Shown piece after piece: positions 10,030 through 22,038 of a DNA stretch of 64,000 nucleotides (the stretch's first letter is position 1; each line of letters begins with the position of its first letter). The notes under the pieces are model-generated. The model saw only the letters and a program-made list of their open reading frames with translations, did not search any database and was not told where the DNA came from. The translations under genes and the position numbers were made by a program. The stretch is taken from assembly GCA_025617745.1 (NCBI GenBank), contig CM046856.1:30870208-30934207 (forward strand). Reading direction: 5' to 3'. This DNA is from Heliocidaris erythrogramma. Lineage: Eukaryota; Echinodermata; Echinoidea; Camarodonta; Echinometridae.

Positions 10030-10990
10030 AACAATTTCTCACTTTTAAAATATCCCCAAAGTCCCCTTTTAATTAGGAAAAGTGAACCCTTGTACTTCAG
10101 AAAGGTGTCTCCTTTTCTTTCTAACCAATGCCAGTTCCACATTCTTATTAAAGTCTCCCTTACCATCTATGATAAAAGCCACCCTTAACTTGGATTACTA
10201 TCCCTATTCAAATCAGTAGGTGCTACATTTACTCTTGTAAGTACCCCTTCCCCTCCCAATAGTTTCTTTATAATGAGTGTTTATTCAATAGAATTGTTGA
10301 GAGTTCTGTTACATTACATCACAGCACAGTAGAATAACTAATAAAGTAGCTACACTATATAAATTTATCTGATTAATGTTCCTTTTTCACCTCTGAAAAT
10401 GCCCCTTTTGGTACTATATACGGTCCTTTTTAATAAAACCCCCTATTCAAATCTGATACGTGCCCCTTTTCCTTCGATAAGTGCTTTTCTTCCTTTGCAA
10501 CAACATTTTTGTCATTCTCATAAGCTGATAAGTACCCTTCATCTATTATTCCCCATGTTAATTCTGAGAGCTACCTGTTTTTAGACAAGTACCCTTATTC
10601 CTTTTTTTTTCTTTCAAGAAAGTGATCCTTTCCATCTAATAGGTGCTCCTTTTCATCTGTTGAGTGCCCTATTTATTCTCAATAATATTGTCCCTTTCAT
10701 TCTGATAAATGGCGTTTTCTTTCCATTAAGTGCCCTTTTGACCCCAAAGTGTCACATTTTTTATGAAACGTGCCCCTTATCCTTTTAATAAGTGCCATCG
10801 TTCTTTTAATAAGAGCTCCTTCCCTTGATCAAAAAGCCCCTATCAAAATCTAATAGGTGTCCTTTTTCCCTTTCTGTAATAACTGCCCCGTTGTTTAAAA
10901 TAATAAATAGACCAGTCTCCCTTTTACATTCTCATACTCATAGCTGGTGAGTATAACTTATGATATGCGAGAAATGCCCCTTTCACCTCT
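10030..10990 (+). repeat. Degenerate pyrimidine-rich minisatellite, ~27-32 bp spacing
   Basis: Phrases of the form AAGTGCCCCTTTT followed by a T/C-rich stretch and TAATA recur more than twenty times with much variation (for example near 10390, 10440, 10720, 10770, 10850). No reading frame is preserved across them. It looks like an old tandem repeat rather than coding DNA. Confidence 0.55.
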
Positions 10991-10997
10991 GATTGTT

Positions 10998-11180
10998 GGC
11001 CTTATAGCTCACCTGAGCCGAAATGTTCAATTGGGCTATTGCGGTCGCTCACCATCTTTGTCGTCCGTCGTGCTAATCTTTTCAATCTTTTCAACTTCTT
11101 CCAAAAATACATGGCAGGATTTTAACCCAAACTTGGTAGGATTCATTCTTAGGCAGAAGGTAAAGGATTTTGTTTTCCAA
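10998..11180. repeat. Dispersed repeat fragment
   Basis: The phrases TATAGCTCACCTGAGCCG, CATCTTTGTCGTCCGTCGTG and TTTTAACCCAAACTTGG have the style of a repeat common in marine invertebrate genomes, recalled from memory and not searched. No second copy is seen in this window. Confidence 0.3.
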
Positions 11181-11189
11181 TGACCGATT

Positions 11190-11345
11190 CTAGGACAACT
11201 ACCCCCTGGAACCCCCCGGACAACTACCCCCAGGACAATTACCCCCGGACAACTATACCTGGATTCTGGGTAATTGACCAGGGGTAGATGTCCGGGGGGG
11301 GGGGGGGGCTAAATTTTGTTCGGGGGGGGGGGGGTATTTGGGTAA
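11190..11345. repeat. GGACAACTACCCCC short repeat block with G-runs
   Basis: GGACAACTACCCCC-type phrases occur three or four times, facing an inverse GGGTAATTGACCAGGGG phrase. Related GTTGTCCGGGG phrases occur at 56.83-56.91 kb. Two G homopolymers follow. Confidence 0.5.
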
Positions 11346-11384
11346 TCGTCATTTTATGGGGATAATTTTTCCAATCATTTTTTT

Positions 11385-11880
11385 TTTTAATCGCTTGCTC
11401 GCCTAAATAAGATTAGCACTCCCTTACTGAATACGATTGTGCCCGCCCCGCTTCGTAGGAAGAAGATCCCGTTTATGGTACCAATTATCATTAAAAAAGA
11501 AGTTTACATAAAATTTACATTCCCTTCAATACGATTTTGCCCCCCCCCCCCCCCGCTTCGTAGCAGGAAGATCCCGTTTATGCTATACATTATTATCAGA
11601 AAAGAAGGGTAAAAAAATGTTGATTGCTCGCTACGCTCGCTCGCCTTAACAATATTAACATTTCCTTAAATACGATTGTGCCCGCCCCACCATTTGCCAA
11701 GAAGATTCCGTTTATGGTACCAATTTTTTGTCAACCAAAAGTATTACTATTTCTCCCGCTCGCTCTCTACGCTCGCTCGCCCAGTCAAAAATTCACATTC
11801 CCTTAGATATGATTATTATTAAAATCGCACATTAAATGGGCTTGCTCGCGAATAATTATGAAATAAACACTCATTTGATG
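11385..11880. repeat. Local tandem repeat, ~100-140 bp unit, about 3.5 copies
   Basis: The anchor ATACGATTNTGCCCGCCCC...GAAGATCCCGTTTATG recurs near 11430, 11530 and 11670, with a trace near 11807. GCTCGCTACGCTCGCTCGCC punctuates the copies. A C-run expansion is present in the second copy. Confidence 0.65.
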
Positions 11881-12218
11881 TGGAACAAATGATGGTAGGT
11901 GGTGCTTTAATTAGAAATCGGCAAGAAACAAAATATATTCGAATTACATTTGTTAAATGAAAATAGACTCACTGTTGACACTGGTTGAGAACAAATATTT
12001 CTATTACTTGCTTCTGCATCGGTCCCACTCCCCCCCCCCCCAAATAATAATGATGTCGTCGTTCGCAAACAAAGGTATATCGGTAATCGATGGCACACAG
12101 ACTCAGGTTCGTCGGTAAATTAGTGGTCTCGACACCCCCCCCCCCCCCTCCAACTCAGAAAAGCCTAGCGACGCCCCTGCGTCTACCCAGGGGCGTCGCT
12201 AGTCTTTCATGATGACTT
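11881..12218. other. Non-coding, with C-runs and a GC-rich hairpin at 12167-12200
   Basis: AGCGACGCCCCTG and CAGGGGCGTCGCT form a 13-bp inverted repeat with an 8-nt spacer, probably two transposon ends meeting head to head. C-runs lie near 12035 and 12136. No gene seen. Confidence 0.45.
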
Positions 12219-13870
12219 GAACCCCACTAGGATGACTTTTTCTTCATGAGAATCTGGTGTCACTGGCAGATCCAGGATTTTTCAAAGTGGGGGCGGTGAT
12301 GTCTCGATGTGAAAGAGTGATAAGCGAAAACAGAAAAGAAATAAGAAACGCCTCTGCCACCAAAATAAGGGGCCAAAGTCCTAAATGTCTACCAGGGATA
12401 ATTTTAAAAAGCTCCGCCAACCCCACCCCCCCCCCCCACAGCCCGCTATATTATGCTCGCTTGGAAATTAAATAAATATACAGACCATCACAGACCCTCA
12501 CACTCAACTGCACACTGTGATGTAAAGCGAGAAACAAATAAGATTAGTTGAATCTTTCCTGAGTTGACTTCAAAATGTAGGGTATAAGCAAATGTTGTTT
12601 ACATTGATTATGAAATAAATGCAGAAAAGCATCTGCAAACAAACAAACTTTTCTGCTGCTGTCTATTTACCCCCCCCCCCCCCCCCCCCCCCCCCCCACC
12701 CATCACCAGACGCGTTGCCGCCCTGGTCCGTGACCAATATTGCTTAGCTGCCAACTCGTAATTTTAAGTCGCTACACTCTACATAAACACTAAATTTGTG
12801 ATTATACCATACTTAGTTGCCAGCTAACCCAAATGAATACCATCGATATGTATATGTATTATGATCTTTGCGTGACTTTCAAACATAAATTTCAAAGTAC
12901 TCTGACTTTTTGCGGTTCTTATCTTAAATGACATTCCACAAGGTTACAGGAACTATGTATGGATTTTTTTTTATATACCTGTCATGTTTTTTTTTTTTTT
13001 TTAAATACTGTAGTCTCATTAGTACAGGGATGTTATCCACATTGTACTTTGAATCCCACTAGGATGACTTTTTCCTCTTCATAAGAATCTGATGTCACAG
13101 GCGGATCCAGGATTTTTGAGGGGGGGGGCGGGCGAAGTTTCTATGTGAAAGAGTGATCGGCGAAAAAAAAAGAAAGAAAAAAAAAAAAGAAAAGCCTCTA
13201 CCACCAAAATAGGGGGCCGAAGTCCTAGATGTCTATCAGGGGTAATTTAAAAAGCTCCGCCAAAAGGCCCCCCTGGAGTCACACAGCCCGCTATATTATG
13301 ATCGCTTGGAAATTAAATGAAAATACAGACCATCACAGCCCCTCACATTCAACTGCACACTGTGATATAAAGAGAGAAACAAATAGGATTAGTTGAATTT
13401 TTCCTGAGTTGGCTTCAAAATGTAGGGTATAATTGTCTAAAACTTATGTATTCACTTTAGCGTTTCCATTTATGCCTTTCCCTTTTCTTTTTCTGCTGGT
13501 GTCTACTTTACCCCCCCCCCCCCCCTATCACGAGAGGCTTACCGCCCTGGTCTGTGACCAATATTGATTAGTTGCCAACTCGTGATTTTAAGTCGCTACA
13601 CTCTACATCAACACAAAAATTGGTGATTATACCATACTTAGTTGCCAGCTAACCCTAATGAATACCATCGATATATGTATGTATTATGATCTTTGCATGA
13701 CTTTCAAACATAAATTTAAAAAGTACTCTGACTTTTGACGGTTCTTATCTTAGATGACAATCCACAAGGTTACAGGAACTATGTATGGCTTTTTTTTTTA
13801 TACCGGACATGTTTTTTTTTTTAAATCCTGTAGTCTCATTAGTACATGGATGTTATGCACATTCCACATT
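12219..13870 (+). repeat. Direct duplication of a ~0.83-kb block
   Basis: Copy 1 runs about 12219-13045 and copy 2 about 13051-13870. Both begin CCCACTAGGATGACTTTTTC, continue through GGATCCAGGATTTTT, AAAGAGTGAT, CCCGCTATATTATG, a long C-run, GTTGCCAACTCGT, CATACTTAGTTGCCAGC and GGTTACAGGAACTATG, and end near TAGTCTCATTAGTAC. Inside is a GGCGGATCCAGGATTTTT phrase of a hAT-like dispersed family. Open frames are not conserved between the copies. Confidence 0.8.
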
Positions 13871-14243
13871 AGGCTTAGCCTTACATAATCAAGTTGTTAT
13901 TTGTGAAATATCCATAGCCGTTATTATTGTTGCTTTTACTTGTTACGTTATTTTGTTTTATTATGTGCCTACATTACTTGTATTTTTTTTTACCAATTTA
14001 TGCTATACCTTACTGTTTATTCCTGTTACATCAGGACCATGATACAAAACAGTCTTATACTGAGCATGCTTTTATACTGTATGACTAAGTTCAAATAAAT
14101 AAGTAAAAGAATACTAGAATACTAGAATAATAGAATGTTCTGGATCTAGATTTGAATCAATTTCTGGTAGAAAGACAACACCATTCTCAGCCAACGAGCA
14201 GATTATAATCGCTGACGGCGTTTGTTAATCTGGTTGCTATATA
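13871..14243. other. Non-coding spacer before the satellite array
   Basis: AT-rich sequence with a short ATACTAGAATACTAGAATAATAG duplication-like phrase near 14108. Nothing else recognised. Confidence 0.45.
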
Positions 14244-17200
14244 TTTTATATTGGTTAGTTACAGGTCTTTCTTTTATGTTGGAAGATGTCTTCTTCATTA
14301 ACATTCTGTTTCCATGGCAACAATTTTTATTTATATATATCAAAGTTAGCTGTATTCCAAACTAAAGTTTTGAATATAATGAAACAGGCGGTAAAAATAT
14401 TACATGCTTACCATTATTTCATGTTGAAAACAAATATAGTTCTGTATTTTATTAGAAATGCAATAAATGTATTTGTTACTATGGTAACGGCCTACACATG
14501 TAGTGGTCATATCCATCACCCCTTTACTTAAATAAATGATAAGTTAGTGTCCTGTAAAAGAGAAGATAATCATGTACAATATAAATGTATTAATACTTAA
14601 TTTTTTCGGTAGCATCAAGGTTTATTTTGCAAAAATATGATTTTTTTATTGCTGTTTCCATAGCAACAGCCATTTTCAAACATAATAGACACTTTTTATA
14701 ACTCTTATTTGGGGTTTAATCAAGTGAGAAACTTTTGATACACTATTATAAAATGTTACAACGTGTTTTTGTACTTTCTTAATCCCGAATACATGACATT
14801 TCCTGAAATAGACCTTGTGGTCACGCCCACCTCTTAATTTAGGGCAAAGAAGCATATTTTGATAGTTAATGGTCCCATCTAACAGAAAAATACTTCATTT
14901 AAGATTATTTTTAAGGCGGTAGGGACATTTCAGTTTTTGGCGCATAGACTATACTGATAATACATGGGATAATTGCCTTATTTACATGTACACTCTAGAT
15001 GTACATTCAAATAGTGTTTTTCATTCAAAATGCGCATCCAGTAAAAATACATCATTCCATTTGGGATAACATAAAATGAGTTATCTATCACCTTATCGGA
15101 TAATTTCCGGTAATATCCAAATTTCAATTGTATATTAATCAGGTTTATAACTTGAAACTCAAAATAAATTTGATATCACTTGAAAAGTCTTAATCAGGTA
15201 TTACATATTAGGTCAAAAAATTAAAAATTGTGATTTTTTACATTCTTTCAAATTTTGAGCCAAAAATGGCATATTTAGGCAAAAGTGCGCGTGGCATCCG
15301 CCCGTACGTTATTCCTCAGTATTTTTGCAAAGGTTTTAGCATGGAAGCCGAGCATTACCCCAAAATGCCGTCCAAAGTAAAAAAAAATTCTTGGCTGGTG
15401 GACTATATCAAAGACATTGTTTTTATATTATTTTATATTGGTTAGTTACAGGTCTTTCTTTTATGTTGGAAGATGTCTTCTTCATTAACATTCTGTTTCC
15501 ATGGCAACAATTTTTATTTATATACATGTATATCAAAGTTAGCTGTATTCCAAACTAAAGTTTTGAATATAATGAAACAGGCGGTAAAAATATTACATGC
15601 TTACCATTATTTCATGTTGAAAACAAATATAGTTCTGTATTTTATTAGAAATGCAATAAATGTATTTGTTACTATGGTAACGGCCTACACATGTAGTGGT
15701 CATATCCATCACCCCTTTACTTAAATAAATGATAAGTTAGTGTCCTGTAAAAGAGAAGATAATCATGTACAATATAAATGTATTAATACTTAATTTTTTC
15801 GGTAGCATCAAGGTTTATTTTGCAAAAATATGATTTTTTTATTGCTGTTTCCATAGCAACAGCCATTTTCAAACATAATAGACACTTTTTATAACTCTTA
15901 TTTGGGGTTTAATCAAGTGAGAAACTTTTGATACACTATTATAAAATGTTACAACGTGTTTTTGTACTTTCTTAATCCCGAATACATGACATTTCCTGAA
16001 ATAGACCTTGTGGTCACGCCCACCTCTTAATTTAGGTCAAAGAAGCATATTTTGATAGATAATGGTCCCATCTAACAGAAAAATACTTCATTTAAGATTA
16101 TTTTTAAGGCGGTAGGGACATTTCAGTTATTGGCGCATAGACTATACTGATAATACATGGGATAATTGCCTTATTTACATGTACACTCTAGATGTACATT
16201 CAAATAGTGTTTTTCATTCAAAATGCGCATCCAGTAAAAATACATTATTCCATTTGGGATAACATGAAATGAGTTATCTATCACCTTATCGGATAATTTC
16301 TTTTCTGTGTATTACATGACAATATACATGATATGTTTAAACAAGAAAAAGAGTTTCAATTGACAAATTTGCATTGTGTAAAAACCTTGGAAATATTGGT
16401 AGTTTTCACAACCTATTATTTTGAGTAAATCACAGTTTTATGTTTCATTACGCCATACATGTGTGTAATATCCAAATTTCAATTGTATATTAATCAGGTT
16501 TATAACTTGAAAATCAAAATAAATTTGATATCACTTGAAAAGTCTTAATCAGGTATTACATATTAGGTCAAAAAATTAAAAATTGTGATTTTTTACATTC
16601 TTTCAAATTTTGAGCCAAAAATGGCATATTTAGGCAAAAGTGCGCGTGGCATCCGCCCGTACGTTATTCCTCAGTATTTTTGCAAAGGTTTTAGCGTGGA
16701 AGCTGTGCATTACCCCAAAATGCCGTCCAAAGTAAAAACAAATTCTTGGCTGGTGGACTATATCAAAGACATTGTTTTTATATTATTTTATATTGGTTAG
16801 TTACAGGTCTTTCTTTTATGTTGGAAGATGTCTTCTTCATTAACATTCTGTTTCCATGGCAACAATTTTTATTTATATATATCAAAGTTAGCTGTATTCC
16901 AAACTAAAGTTTTGAATATAATGAAACAGGCGGTAAAAATATTACATGCTTACCATTATTTCATGTTGAAAACAAATATAGTTCTGTATTTTATTAGAAA
17001 TGCAATAAATGTATTTGTTACTATGGTAACGGCCTACACATGTAGTGGTCATATCCATCACCCCTTTACTTAAATAAATGATAAGTTAGTGTCCTGTAAA
17101 AGAGAAGATAATCATGTACAATATAAATGTATTAATACTTAATTTTTTCGGTAGCATCAAGGTTTATTTTGCAAAAATATGATTTTTTTATTGCTGTTTC

Positions 17201-20200
17201 CATAGCAACAGCCATTTTCAAACATAATAGACACTTTTTATAACTCTTATTTGGGGTTTAATCAAGTGAGAAACTTTTGATACACTATTATAAAATGTTA
17301 CAACGTGTTTTTGTACTTTCTTAATCCCGAATACATGACATTTCCTGAAATAGACCTTGTGGTCACGCCCACCTCTTAATTTAGGTCAAAGAAGCATATT
17401 TTGATAGTTAATGGTCCCATCTAACAGAAAAATACTTCATTTAAGATTATTTTTAAGGCGGTAGGGACATTTCAGTTATTGGCGCATAGACTATACTGAT
17501 AATACATGGGATAATTGCCTTATTTACATGTACACTCTAGATGTACATTCAAATAGTGTTTTTCATTCAAAATGCGCATCCAGTAAAAATACATTATTCC
17601 ATTTGGGATAACATGAAATGAGTTATCTATCACCTTATCGGATAATTTCTTTTCTGTGTATTACATGACAATATACATGATATGTTTAAACAAGAAAAAG
17701 AGTTTCAATTGACAAATTTACATTGTGTAAAAACCTTGGAAATATTGGTAGTTTTCACAACCTATTATTTTGAGTAAATCACAGTTTTATGTTTCATTAC
17801 GCCATACATGTGTGTAATATCCAAATTTCAATTGTATATTAATCAGGTTTATAACTTGAAAATCAAAATAAATTTGATATCACTTGAAAAGTCTTAATCA
17901 GGTATTACATATTAGGTCAAAAAATTAAAAATTGTGATTTTTTACATTCTTTCAAATTTTGAGCCAAAAATGGCATATTTAGGCAAAAGTGCGCGTGGCA
18001 TCCGCCCGTACGTTATTCCTCAGTATTTTTGCAAAGGTTTTAGCGTGGAAGCTGTGCATTACCCCAAAATGCCGTCCAAAGTAAAAACAAATTCTTGGCT
18101 GGTGGACTATATCAAAGACATTGTTTTTATATTATTTTATATTGGTTAGTTACAGGTCTTTCTTTTATGTTGGAAGATGTCTTCTTCATTAACATTCTGT
18201 TTCCATGGCAACAATTTTTATTTATATATATCAAAGTTAGCTGTATTCCAAACTAAAGTTTTGAATATAATGAAACAGGCGGTAAAAATATTACATGCTT
18301 ACCATTATTTCATGTTGAAAACAAATATAGTTCTGTATTTTATTAGAAATGCAATAAATGTATTTGTTACTATGGTAACGGCCTACACATGTAGTGGTCA
18401 TATCCATCACCCCTTTACTTAAATAAATGATAAGTTAGTGTCCTGTAAAAGAGAAGATAATCATGTACAATATAAATGTATTAATACTTAATTTTTTCGG
18501 TAGCATCAAGGTTTATTTTGCAAAAATATGATTTTTTTATTGCTGTTTCCATAGCAACAGCCATTTTCAAACATAATAGACACTTTTTATAACTCTTATT
18601 TGGGGTTTAATCAAGTGAGAAACTTTTGATACACTATTATAAAATGTTACAACGTGTTTTTGTACTTTCTTAATCCCGAATACATGACATTTCCTGAAAT
18701 AGACCTTGTGGTCACGCCCACCTCTTAATTTAGGTCAAAGAAGCATATTTTGATAGTTAATGGTCCCATCTAACAGAAAAATACTTCATTTAAGATTATT
18801 TTTAAGGCGGTAGGGACATTTCAGTTATTGGCGCATAGACTATACTGATAATACATGGGATAATTGCCTTATTTACATGTACACTCTAGATGTACATTCA
18901 AATAGTGTTTTTCATTCAAAATGCGCATCCAGTAAAAATACATTATTCCATTTGGGATAACATGAAATGAGTTATCTATCACCTTATCGGATAATTTCTT
19001 TTCTGTGTATTACATGACAATATACATGATATGTTTAAACAAGAAAAAGAGTTTCAATTGACAAATTTACATTGTGTAAAAACCTTGGAAATATTGGTAG
19101 TTTTCACAACCTATTATTTTGAGTAAATCACAGTTTTATGTTTCATTACGCCATACATGTGTGTAATATCCAAATTTCAATTGTATATTAATCAGGTTTA
19201 TAACTTGAAAATCAAAATAAATTTGATATCACTTGAAAAGTCTTAATCAGGTATTACATATTAGGTCAAAAAATTAAAAATTGTGATTTTTTACATTCTT
19301 TCAAATTTTGAGCCAAAAATGGCATATTTAGGCAAAAGTGCGCGTGGCATCCGCCCGTACGTTATTCCTCAGTATTTTTGCAAAGGTTTTAGCGTGGAAG
19401 CTGTGCATTACCCCAAAATGCCGTCCAAAGTAAAAACAAATTCTTGGCTGGTGGACTATATCAAAGACATTGTTTTTATATTATTTTATATTGGTTAGTT
19501 ACAGGTCTTTCTTTTATGTTGGAAGATGTCTTCTTCATTAACATTCTGTTTCCATGGCAACAATTTTTATTTATATATATCAAAGTTAGCTGTATTCCAA
19601 ACTAAAGTTTTGAATATAATGAAACAGGCGGTAAAAATATTACATGCTTACCATTATTTCATGTTGAAAACAAATATAGTTCTGTATTTTATTAGAAATG
19701 CAATAAATGTATTTGTTACTATGGTAACGACCTACACATGTAGTGGTCATATCCATCACCCCTTTACTTAAATAAATGATAAGTTAGTGTCCTGTAAAAG
19801 AGAAGATAATCATGTACAATATAAATGTATTAATACTTAATTTTTTCGGTAGCATCAAGGTTTATTTTGCAAAAATATGATTTTTTTATTGCTGTTTCCA
19901 TAGCAACAGCCATTTTCAAACATAATAGACACTTTTTATAACTCTTATTTGGGGTTTAATCAAGTGAGAAACTTTTGATACACTATTATAAAATGTTACA
20001 ACGTGTTTTTGTACTTTCTTAATCCCGAATACATGACATTTCCTGAAATAGACCTTGTGGTCACGCCCACCTCTTAATTTAGGTCAAAGAAGCATATTTT
20101 GATAGTTAATGGTCCCATCTAACAGAAAAATACTTCATTTAAGATTATTTTTAAGGCGGTAGGGACATTTCAGTTATTGGCGCATAGACTATACTGATAA

Positions 20201-20822
20201 TACATGGGATAATTGCCTTATTTACATGTACACTCTAGATGTACATTCAAATAGTGTTTTTCATTCAAAATGCGCATCCAGTAAAAATACATTATTCCAT
20301 TTGGGATAACATGAAATGAGTTATCTATCACCTTATCGGATAATTTCTTTTCTGTGTATTACATGGCAATATACATGATATGTTTAAACAAGAAAAAGAG
20401 TTTCAATTGACAAATTTACATTGTGTAAAAAACTTTGAAATATTGGTAGTTTTCACAACCTATTATTTTGAGTAAATCACAGTTTTATGTTTCATTACGC
20501 CATACATGTGTGTAATATCCAAATTTCAATTGTATATTAATCAGGTTTATAACTTGAAAATCAAAATAAATTTGATATCACTTGAAAAGTCTTAATCAGG
20601 TATTACATATTAGGTCAAAAAATTAAAAATTGTGATTTTTTACATTCTTTCAAATTTTGAGCCAAAAATGGCATATTTAGGCAAAAGTGCGCGTGGCATC
20701 CGCCCGTACGTTATTCCTCAGTATTTTTGCAAAGGTTTTAGCGTGGAAGCTGTGCATTACCCCAAAATGCCGTCCAAAGTAAAAACAAATTCTTGGCTGG
20801 TGGACTATATCAAAGACATTGT
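14244..20822 (+). repeat. Five-copy head-to-tail satellite array, ~1349-bp unit
   Basis: Units run about 14244-15432 (short, lacks ~165 bp), 15433-16787 (1355 bp, carrying a 6-bp insertion), 16788-18136, 18137-19485 and 19486-20822. The last three are nearly base-identical. Each unit begins TTTATATTGGTTAGTTACAGG and ends at a CAAAGACATTG block. Each holds three 14-bp X-box motifs and two short open frames (81-83 and 65-71 codons) which repeat simply because the DNA does. The first, shorter unit is the most diverged, as expected at an array edge. A divergent inverted copy lies at 5513-7110. Confidence 0.95.
14308..14667. promoter_or_regulatory. Three X-box (RFX-type) motifs, satellite unit 1
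   Basis: GTTTCCATGGCAAC (14308-14321), GTTACTATGGTAAC (14475-14488) and GTTTCCATAGCAAC (14654-14667) each fit the RFX X-box consensus GTHNYYATRRNAAC at every position. The same trio starts at 15495/15668/15847, 16850/17017/17196, 18199/18366/18545 and 19548/19715/19894. Binding is inferred from the motif only. Confidence 0.6.
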
Positions 20823-20912
20823 TAAATAATCTCAAGGCATTTTGGGGTCAGAGGAGAGAAAATGTGAGGAATACAAATGATCGTTGCATCATTAGTGAGA
20901 CTTATACGTTAC

Positions 20913-21027
20913 CAGCGGCGCCGGAACGCCCCGCGCAGACAAAGGTTTCGGGATCGAACCATTGTTAATGCACAGATAGCTCGCACACCCCAAAACTCTG
21001 TCTGGCCAGAACGCTCCAGCGCCACTG
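20913..21027. mobile_element. Short GC-rich hAT-type MITE, copy 1
   Basis: CAGCGGCGCCGGAACG at the left faces CGCTCCAGCGCCACTG at the right. The 8 bp on each side (TACGTTAC and TATATTAC) match at six positions, compatible with a worn 8-bp target duplication. Its sister is at 25717-25829. Confidence 0.65.
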
Positions 21028-21400
21028 TATATTACCTGATAAAGCAAGGTCATTCATACAATTATTCAACAATAGTTTATCAATGTTGAAAGTATGCGAG
21101 ACGATTACGAACAATGAGAAACACTTCAAGCAGATAATGCATCAATAATAGAAATAAAAGGAGGGTTGCCCCCAGCAAGTGAAGCGACACCCCTATTGGA
21201 CTGTATTCACCAGTTCACCGAAGGATGGTTTGAGAATTTTATTTATTTATTTATTCGTTTTATTTTAGTAGGGTTGCCCAGTCGGTGATCAATGCACTGT
21301 TTTTCACTGGGGCCCTACAACAAAAATACATAAACAGCAAAAGTACAAATGAAAATATACATACAATAAAATTTGAGTAACAGTAAACTACAAAATTGAA

Positions 21401-22037
21401 TTAAGGACCAGCATTTTGGGAATTAATTTTAACAGAATGCCAAAATGTATTAACAAATTGTAAAATGGTGTGTGAATTTTTAACATAATTAGGTAAGCTA
21501 TTCCACATGACAGAACTAGAGTGAACATAACTAGATCTACCCATCTCAGTTTTTACAGGTAAAAGTATAACTGAATTATTTCTTGAGGTGCGTGTTCCAT
21601 GTGAATGAACATTAGACAGTTTACGGAACAATTGCATATATACCGAGGAGCTAGATCATTGATAGCCTGAAAAACCATCTTACACTGGTGGAATTTCCAT
21701 CTGTCGAAAATGGAGACCCATTTTAATTTATTTAATACTAATGAAGTTGGGGTGCGTGTTGGAACACCCAAAATTAAACGACCCATTCTTTTATGTTGTT
21801 TAATAAGTATGCTTTTCACATTTAGGTGACAATTTGACCACGCATTGGAACAGTACTCAAATAAGGGTAATATCAAAGCATTTGCTAACAATTTCAGGCC
21901 AGCAATAGGTAAATATTTTTTTGATCTACCTAGCAAAGCTATCCTTTTTGCAATCTTTTTACTTGTATTTTCGACATGTTCTCTTCAACTTATAACTGGG
22001 TCGAGCCAAACACCTAAATACTTCAGAGACGATCATT
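21401..22037 (-). pseudogene. LINE ORF2 C-terminal region, two frames
   Basis: Read from 22037: YLGVWLDP, then after a stop KIAKRIALLGRSKKYLPIAG, LPLFEYCSNAWSNC, KRMGRLILGVPTRTPTS, LKWVSIFDRWKFHQCKMVF and, in another frame from 21637, HGTRTSRNNS...SSVMWNSLPNYVK. These are the conserved post-RT blocks of CR1/L2/Crack/Daphne LINEs (thumb region and a domain of unknown role). At least two frame changes or stops break it. Confidence 0.8.
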
Positions 22038-22038
22038 T

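Noticed and set aside
10030..10990. CRISPR-like array
   Set aside because: Repeats are imperfect and vary in spacing, there are no unique spacers of constant length, no cas genes, and the window is animal DNA.
14286..20829. Two short ORFs (81-83 and 65-71 codons) repeated in each satellite unit as possible genes
   Set aside because: They repeat because the DNA is nearly identical. The related frame in the divergent inverted copy keeps only a short stretch (PQYFCK-FSM-AEHYPKMPS) and is frameshifted upstream. No domain, and composition is AT-driven.
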